Source of the DNA: Chara braunii
Lineage: Eukaryota; Streptophyta; Charophyceae; Charales; Characeae
Length of the DNA stretch: 46,441 nucleotides
Direction: 5' to 3'
Assembly: GCA_003427395.1 (NCBI GenBank)
Contig: BFEA01000041.1
Location: 1,490,879 to 1,537,319, forward strand
The notes under the pieces were generated by a model. That model saw nothing but the letters and a program-made list of their open reading frames with translations, did no database searches and was not told the origin of the DNA. The number at the start of each line of letters is the position of its first letter. Position 1 is the stretch's first letter. Below, one piece after another: positions 45,120 through 46,441 of the stretch. The translations under genes and the position numbers were made by a program.

Positions 45120-45600
45120 TTGGATGCTGATTAGTGAAGAGATTTATGACATCATACTTGGTAACGGTCACACCGTTTAAGGACATTTTGGATGGAGGAA
45201 GATATACACTAATCTACTTCGCTCCTACACTTGCACAAGGATGAAGCCGAACTGCATCAGATACATCAAGGGGTGTAAGGTTTGTCAAAGGAATAACACA
45301 AGCGCCCCTAGGACTGGTGGAACCACTACCTATCCCTTCAGCACCTGGACAATTAGTTTCCATAGACTTCAATGATACCGAAGTCAAAAGCAGAAGAGGG
45401 AACGGTCAAGTTATGGTCATAGCAGATCACTTCAGAAAGAACATACAATTTGTTTGCTCGCCAGTGCAAGCAAAGTCAGACCTAGTTATTCATGAGTTCT
45501 TCTCACACTGGGTCAAAGAGAATGGGCATCCTTTGGCCATAGCGATAAATAGATTCCTATGTGAGCAGGGCAACAACCAATGAAAGTCGACAAATCGTTG
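45120..45600 (+). pseudogene. Integrase remnant
   Basis: Zinc-binding region: GHTV(stop)GHFGWRKIYTNLL with CIRYIKGCKVCQRN downstream, i.e. H and C-x2-C of the HHCC motif. In another frame (45317-45583) the core reads LPIPSAPGQLVSIDF then VMVIADHF and FFSHWVKENGHPL; the second catalytic Asp region (S-D-R-D-x-R-F) has decayed to AIAINRF. The sequence stops being recognisable at about 45600. Confidence 0.82.
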
Positions 45601-46349
45601 TACATCATTGGGTAGGCATCATGACAAAGTGTTCTCATATCATATTGGTGTGCATCCCGCATGAAAGCCTTGTGTGATCAAGCATGAAGTTGTGATATTG
45701 TGAGAAACAAAGTGAAATCGCGGGATCGTTGCATAGCCTTGAAGTGGATAAAACAGAGAGTGTATGCGTGTCTAAAACTTTGAAACATGCACAAATGCAT
45801 TGTATAGCATTGAAGATTGCGGCTACATGCCCAGGGCTGACTATAGCATCCTCCTTATTGGCCAATGATGCTCGTTCATTTAGGATTAGAATAGTGTTAA
45901 ACCAGGCTGATGCAAATGAAGGTAGACTAGTCCAAAACATGTTTTCAGTGGGTTTGACCAAAAGGAATTGCGTCTTCTTATTTTCTCTATATATGGTTCA
46001 GAACTTAATATGACACGAAGAAAACTGGACTAGTTCAGTACATGTTTTCAACGTCTTCCACTTCAGAGACTTGCGTCTTCCACCTATGAGAGACTGCTTT
46101 CAATGCTACAAACGGTGCCCACTGCAGCTCCACCAATGCGGGTGAGAGAGGTGCGAGCATTAGCCAGGTCAGGGGAAGTGTGGCGGATCAGGAATGAGCA
46201 TGGTGGGGAAGAGTGGATAGAGAATGCAGCGAGAGACATGGTCAGACAAGAGGAGTGGGGAAGGAACGACGGGAAAGCGGGATTGCAAATGGGGTTGTGA
46301 GAGGAGCAAAGAGAGAATAGGAGTGCCCACATCCAATGAAATGCACGAT

Positions 46350-46351
<2 letters not shown>
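45601..46351. other. No recognised gene
   Basis: Short open frames on both strands without domains. A 3' LTR would be expected here if the Ty3 element were complete, but no matching 5' copy was found. Confidence 0.4.

Positions 46352-46441
<90 letters not shown>
46352..46441. repeat. (GA)n microsatellite at the window end
   Basis: An uninterrupted AG dinucleotide run of about 90 bases continuing to the last base. Confidence 0.97.

Larger units (their letters stand above)
38799..45600 (+). mobile_element. Decayed Ty3/gypsy retrotransposon
   Basis: Domain remnants lie in Ty3/gypsy order on the plus strand: gag (38799-39720), protease (42430-43005, duplicated), RT (43270-43867), RNase H (44193-44940) and integrase (45120-45600). 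All parts have frameshifts and stops. No LTR pair, primer site or chromodomain was recognised, so the termini are uncertain. Integrase follows RNase H, which places it in Metaviridae rather than Copia. It is not functional as given. Confidence 0.85.

Overview
This is eukaryotic nuclear DNA, most likely from the green lineage. One long gene encodes a plant-type triple-RRM RNA-binding protein. The remaining ~40 kb is AT-rich, repeat-rich intergenic DNA with many microsatellites, three single unresolved bases (N) beside or near homopolymer runs and one 186-base gap. The style of the Ty3-like pol relic and the sparse gene density would suit a streptophyte (charophyte) alga such as Chara. That organism guess is inference only; nothing in the window proves it.

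Layout. 1-4.75 kb: one intronless minus-strand gene with three RRMs, a U1-like C2H2 zinc finger, a dsRNA-binding domain and a very long Gly/Met/Tyr-Ser-Gln-Thr low-complexity tail. Its ATG directly follows a (GT)n(GA)n leader. 4.75-15.8 kb: no recognisable gene, with several diverged repeats. 15.8-18.8 kb: a 61-62 bp minisatellite, a diverged ~118 bp repeat and a 213 bp tandem duplication. 19.5-30.4 kb: a dense nest of short non-autonomous elements. These are MITE families with 11-12 bp terminal inverted repeats and 8 bp target duplications (hAT-like), two tRNA-derived SINE copies, and a ~590 bp element with direct terminal repeats that each carry a hammerhead ribozyme core on the minus strand (retrozyme-like). 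That last element sits inside one of the MITEs. 30.4-31.5 kb: a CAT/ATC-rich minisatellite. 31.5-38.6 kb: mostly unassigned, with several duplications and one weak exon candidate. 38.8-45.6 kb: a badly decayed Ty3/gypsy retrotransposon with gag, duplicated protease, RT, RNase H and integrase pieces in the right order. It is broken by frameshifts, small tandem duplications, an unrelated insert and one MITE with an 8-9 bp target duplication. 45.6-46.4 kb: nothing recognised, then a (GA)n tract.

The only credible intact protein gene is the RNA-binding protein. The most unusual item is the hammerhead-bearing element at about 20.84-21.43 kb. The MITE families, which share an internal core but have different ends, come second. 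The RRM + zinc finger + dsRBD architecture comes third.
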